DNA from: Flagellimonas olearia
Lineage (GTDB): Bacteria; Bacteroidota; Bacteroidia; Flavobacteriales; Flavobacteriaceae
DNA: 64,000 bases
Assembly (NCBI RefSeq): GCF_009184425.1
Contig: NZ_WELG01000002.1
Span: 1,761,332-1,825,331 of the forward strand
Reading direction: 5' to 3'
The position numbers and the translations under genes were made by a program. How positions within the stretch are numbered: the stretch's first letter is position 1; each line of letters opens with the position of its first letter. This document shows positions 61,416 to 64,000 of this stretch, piece by piece. The notes under the pieces were generated by a model, which saw only the letters and a list, made by a program, of their open reading frames with translations, did no database searches and was not told the origin of the DNA.

Positions 61416-63356
61416 TTAGAACGACTTTAAGGTACTATTTATTTCAGTAGATACCAAGTCGGAAAATGCATCGGTGCTCAAACTTCCCAAATCTTCGCCG
61501 CCGTGTTTCCGTACCGATACGGTTCCGGATGCTTCTTCCTGCTCTCCAACAATGAGCATAAACGGGATTTTTTGAAGTTCTGCCTCACGGATTTTTTTCC
61601 CTACCGTTTCATTCCTCTTATCAATGAGCGCGCGAATTTCGTGATTTTCCAGTGAATTCAAAACTTTTTCCGCATATTTTTCATGTTTCTCACTGACGGG
61701 CAGAACAATAGCTTGGGTTGGAATAAGCCATAAGGGGAAATTTCCCCCGGTATGTTCCAGTAGCAAAGCTACAAAACGTTCCATACTTCCAAAAGGGGCC
61801 CGGTGGATCATTACCGGTCTGTGCAACTCGTTGTCGCTTCCTTTGTAGGTAAGGTCAAAACGTTTGGGAAGGTTGTAATCTACCTGTATGGTACCCAATT
61901 GCCAGTTTCGACCCAAGGCATCTTTCACCATGAAATCCAACTTGGGGCCATAAAAAGCAGCTTCACCACTTTCAATCACATAGTTCAATCCTTTTTCTTC
62001 TGCCGCATCAATAATGGCTTGTTCGGCTTTTTCCCAATCGCTTACATCACCAATGTATTTTTCAGGATTGTCCAAATCCCTTACGGATACTTGGGCTGTG
62101 AAATTGTCGAAGCCCAAAGAGTTCAATACATATAAGGATAGGTCGATCACATTTTTGAACTCTTCGTTCAATTGCTCCGTAGTACAAAAAATGTGGGCAT
62201 CGTCTTGGGTGAATCCACGTACACGCGTAAGTCCATGGAGTTCTCCACTTTGCTCATATCTATATACGGTGCCAAATTCGGCATATCGTTTGGGTAAATC
62301 CTTATAACTAAAAGGAGTGCTATTATAGATTTCGCAGTGGTGTGGACAGTTCATGGGTTTCAATAGAAACTCCTCATCCTCCTTTGGTGTATGAATGGGT
62401 TGAAAACTGTCCTCGCCATATTTGGCATAGTGTCCGGAAGTCACATAAAGTTCCTTTTGGCCAATGTGTGGGGTGACCACCATTTCATAACCAGCTTTTT
62501 TCTGGGCTTTCTTTAGAAACTGTTCCAATCGTTCACGAAGGGCTGCCCCTTTGGGTAACCATAAGGGAAGACCCTGTCCAACCTTTTTTGAGAAAGTGAA
62601 CAGTTCCAGTTCCTTGCCCAGTTTTCTATGATCTCGTTTTTTGGCCTCTTCCAATAGTTCCAAATACTCGGTGAGCTCTTTTTGCTTTGGAAAGGAGATG
62701 CCATATACCCGGGTCAATTGGGGATTGTTTTCATCACCTCTCCAATAGGCTCCGGCCACACTCAATATTTTAATAGCCTTGATGATGCCTGTATTGGGGA
62801 TATGTCCACCGCGACACAAATCAGTAAATGTGCTGTGGTCACAGAAAGTTATGGTGCCATCTTCCAAATTTTCAATAAGCTCAATTTTGAACTCATTGTC
62901 TTGGTCCTTATAATATTGAAGGGCATCCGCTTTGGAAACACTTCGCATCTTATAATCATGTTTGCCTCGGGCAATTTCCAATGCCTTCTTTTCAATGGCT
63001 GGGAAATCCTTTTCAGAAACCGTGTGCTCCCCAAAATCCACATCATAGTAGAATCCGTTTTCAATAGCAGGTCCAATGGTAAGTTTAATTCCTGGGTACA
63101 ATTCCTCCAAGGCTTGGGCCACAACGTGTGAAGTGGAGTGCCAAAAAGCCTTTTTCCCTTCACTGTCGTTCCATGTATATAAAGTGAGGGTGCCATCTTC
63201 AGTTAGTGGGGTGACGGTTTCCACAACGGTGTCATTGAATTTGGCCGAAATGACATTCCGGGCCAAACCTTCACTGATACTTTTGGCGACCTCCATGGGT
63301 GTGGTGCCTTTTGAAACTTTCTTTACCGCGCCATCGGGCAATGTGATTTCTATCAT
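61416..63356 (-). CDS. thrS: threonyl-tRNA synthetase
   Basis: A 646-residue class II synthetase. The start at 63356 ([17 protein letters not shown]) is the family norm; a longer frame would run into the promoter. Domains in order: TGS (1-60), editing domain (about 70-225; [20 protein letters not shown] and [12 protein letters not shown]), catalytic core with motif 1, motif 2 [26 protein letters not shown]-type sequence and motif 3, and the anticodon-binding domain (about 540-646). The zinc ligands Cys and His are present in [11 protein letters not shown] and [11 protein letters not shown]. It is the first gene of the thrS-infC-rpmI-rplT operon. Confidence 0.97.
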   Translation of the reverse strand: MIEITLPDGAVKKVSKGTTPMEVAKSISEGLARNVISAKFNDTVVETVTPLTEDGTLTLYTWNDSEGKKAFWHSTSHVVAQALEELYPGIKLTIGPAIENGFYYDVDFGEHTVSEKDFPAIEKKALEIARGKHDYKMRSVSKADALQYYKDQDNEFKIELIENLEDGTITFCDHSTFTDLCRGGHIPNTGIIKAIKILSVAGAYWRGDENNPQLTRVYGISFPKQKELTEYLELLEEAKKRDHRKLGKELELFTFSKKVGQGLPLWLPKGAALRERLEQFLKKAQKKAGYEMVVTPHIGQKELYVTSGHYAKYGEDSFQPIHTPKEDEEFLLKPMNCPHHCEIYNSTPFSYKDLPKRYAEFGTVYRYEQSGELHGLTRVRGFTQDDAHIFCTTEQLNEEFKNVIDLSLYVLNSLGFDNFTAQVSVRDLDNPEKYIGDVSDWEKAEQAIIDAAEEKGLNYVIESGEAAFYGPKLDFMVKDALGRNWQLGTIQVDYNLPKRFDLTYKGSDNELHRPVMIHRAPFGSMERFVALLLEHTGGNFPLWLIPTQAIVLPVSEKHEKYAEKVLNSLENHEIRALIDKRNETVGKKIREAELQKIPFMLIVGEQEEASGTVSVRKHGGEDLGSLSTDAFSDLVSTEINSTLKSF

Positions 63357-63382
63357 TCGTCTCCTTATTTTGAGATGGTGCG

Positions 63383-63412
63383 CAAAGATACTATCTTGAG
63401 TTGATGCTACAA
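63383..63412 (-). promoter_or_regulatory. promoter of the thrS operon
   Basis: On the minus strand TTG (63412-63410), a spacer of 19 and TATCTTTG (63390-63383): a full consensus, 26 bases before the start codon. The leader is too short for a T-box. Confidence 0.8.
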
Positions 63413-63544
63413 TGCTTACCTTATATATATGTATTAATTTTCTACATATGATAAGATGGTTTTGAATTTTAAAAAAAGTTGTATTTTTATCTGCTTTGTT
63501 TTCAATGAGTTGAAAGTTAATGTGTCCGGAAAGCAAAAAAAGCC

Positions 63545-63574
63545 TTGTTTATTTAGGAAACGGTGTTACATTTG
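63545..63574 (+). promoter_or_regulatory. tandem promoter P1 of the downstream RNA operon
   Basis: TTG at 63545-63547, a spacer of 19 and TACATTTG at 63567-63574, followed by GCAGCCCGAAAAACA. Confidence 0.8.
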
Positions 63575-63679
63575 CAGCCCGAAAAACAACAAAGGGTTTG
63601 TTTTTTAGGCAAGTTCAGAAGCTCATTGATATACTGTTTTGATAAGTCGGAAAGGCTGGGATAATTATTTAAAAAAGCA

Positions 63680-63710
63680 TTGTGTAATCAAAAAAAGCAT
63701 TTTACATTTG
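63680..63710 (+). promoter_or_regulatory. tandem promoter P2 of the downstream RNA operon
   Basis: TTG at 63680-63682, a spacer of 20 and TACATTTG at 63703-63710, again followed by GCAGCCCGAAAAACA. Confidence 0.8.
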
Positions 63711-63807
63711 CAGCCCGAAAAACACCAAGGTGTTTCAGGGAAAAGTTCATGTAAAATGATTGTTTTTGAGGTCAAGAAAATGTTTTGAAATTTTTCTCAA
63801 AAAAAGC

Positions 63808-63837
63808 TTGCCGGTTTAAAAAACAGTTGTACATTTG
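63808..63837 (+). promoter_or_regulatory. tandem promoter P3 of the downstream RNA operon
   Basis: TTG at 63808-63810, a spacer of 19 and TACATTTG at 63830-63837, followed by GCACCCGCTTAACC. Confidence 0.8.
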
Positions 63838-64000
63838 CACCCGCTTAACCAAAGAGGTGGAGCGGTTGAAGCCGAAAGAAGATTGATTTTGATGAAATTG
63901 AGGTTCGGTTTTTTGAATAAAGAAGTTCATATACATATTGTAACGACAGCGTAAAGAGAATTAAGAACCATTTTGATGCGGGGACTCTGGTTTCCGGGTG

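Larger units (their letters stand above)
63575..64000 (+). other. promoter-rich leader running out of the window
   Basis: The last 640 bases contain no gene. Apart from the thrS promoter, they hold three tandem promoters (steps of 136 and 127 bases) and then at least 160 bases of non-coding leader. Stacked strong promoters and a long untranslated leader are typical of rRNA operons, so a 16S gene just beyond the window is the likely target, but no rRNA sequence is visible. A tRNA cluster is the alternative. Confidence 0.6.

Noticed and set aside
63416-63536. N-terminal extension of thrS
   Set aside because: It would read through the thrS promoter and has no similarity to the TGS domain start.
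1-64000. Mobile elements, prophage, defence or toxin-antitoxin islands
   Set aside because: No transposase, integrase, phage structural gene, restriction enzyme, Cas gene or toxin-antitoxin pair was recognised, and base composition looks even throughout by eye.

Overview
The window is chromosomal DNA of a marine-type member of the Flavobacteriaceae (Bacteroidota). The evidence is the promoter signature (TTG, about 19 bases, TAnnTTTG) repeated upstream of many genes, SusC/TonB-type and OMP_b-brl_3 outer-membrane proteins, a mitochondrial-type aconitase, the L28-L33-DUF4295 cluster, a split transketolase, carotenoid (crtZ/crtB/crtI) genes and the almost complete absence of Shine-Dalgarno sequences. 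Coding density is high and I found no insertion sequence, prophage, integrase or CRISPR array. Nearly every gene looks intact. I looked for a wholly new multi-gene system and did not find one; the points of interest are unusual details of otherwise recognisable genes.

Layout. 1-12.2 kb: end of fabH, a PNPOx-like protein, a TonB-type receptor, a CoA-binding protein, a sodium:solute symporter, recR, a 2-oxoacid dehydrogenase E2, a secreted esterase, an exonuclease-FAH hydrolase-Hpt-cinA run, and the rpmB-rpmG-DUF4295 ribosomal operon. 12.2-24.2 kb: a secreted calcium-repeat protein, ftsY, a lipoprotein amidase, rimO, a minus-strand group of two SRPBCC proteins with a class A beta-lactamase-fold lipoprotein, then a periplasmic chaperone/PPIase pair and a MoxR ATPase. 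24.2-31.6 kb: aconitase, two tandem TlpA-like thioredoxins (one without its cysteines), then a minus-strand carotenoid operon headed by a MerR regulator carrying the B12 photoreceptor signatures of CarH/LitR, and tRNA-Leu. 31.7-44.9 kb: an RND efflux operon, a TonB receptor, an amidohydrolase, a left-handed beta-helix acyltransferase, and a TPP riboswitch controlling a PnuC/PnuT transporter and an overlapping acyl-CoA-dehydrogenase-like flavoprotein, then tRNA-Lys.

45-64 kb: aroK, a phosphoribosyltransferase, an S4 protein, an FKBP-like lipoprotein, an outer-membrane barrel, split transketolase, tgt-lptG, accA, dnaB, a conserved protein usually mislabelled asparagine synthetase B, assorted hydrolases, yjbQ, and the thrS-infC-rpmI-rplT operon in which infC appears to begin at AUA. 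The last 460 bases hold three consecutive consensus promoters reading out of the window, typical of a stable-RNA operon.

The genes are mainly housekeeping (translation, replication, central carbon, fatty-acid synthesis) mixed with envelope transport. Two modules have visible control logic: light/B12 control of carotenoid synthesis and thiamine-pyrophosphate control of vitamin uptake. Start sites were moved inward from the longest open frame wherever a signal peptide, a promoter or family length decided the matter.
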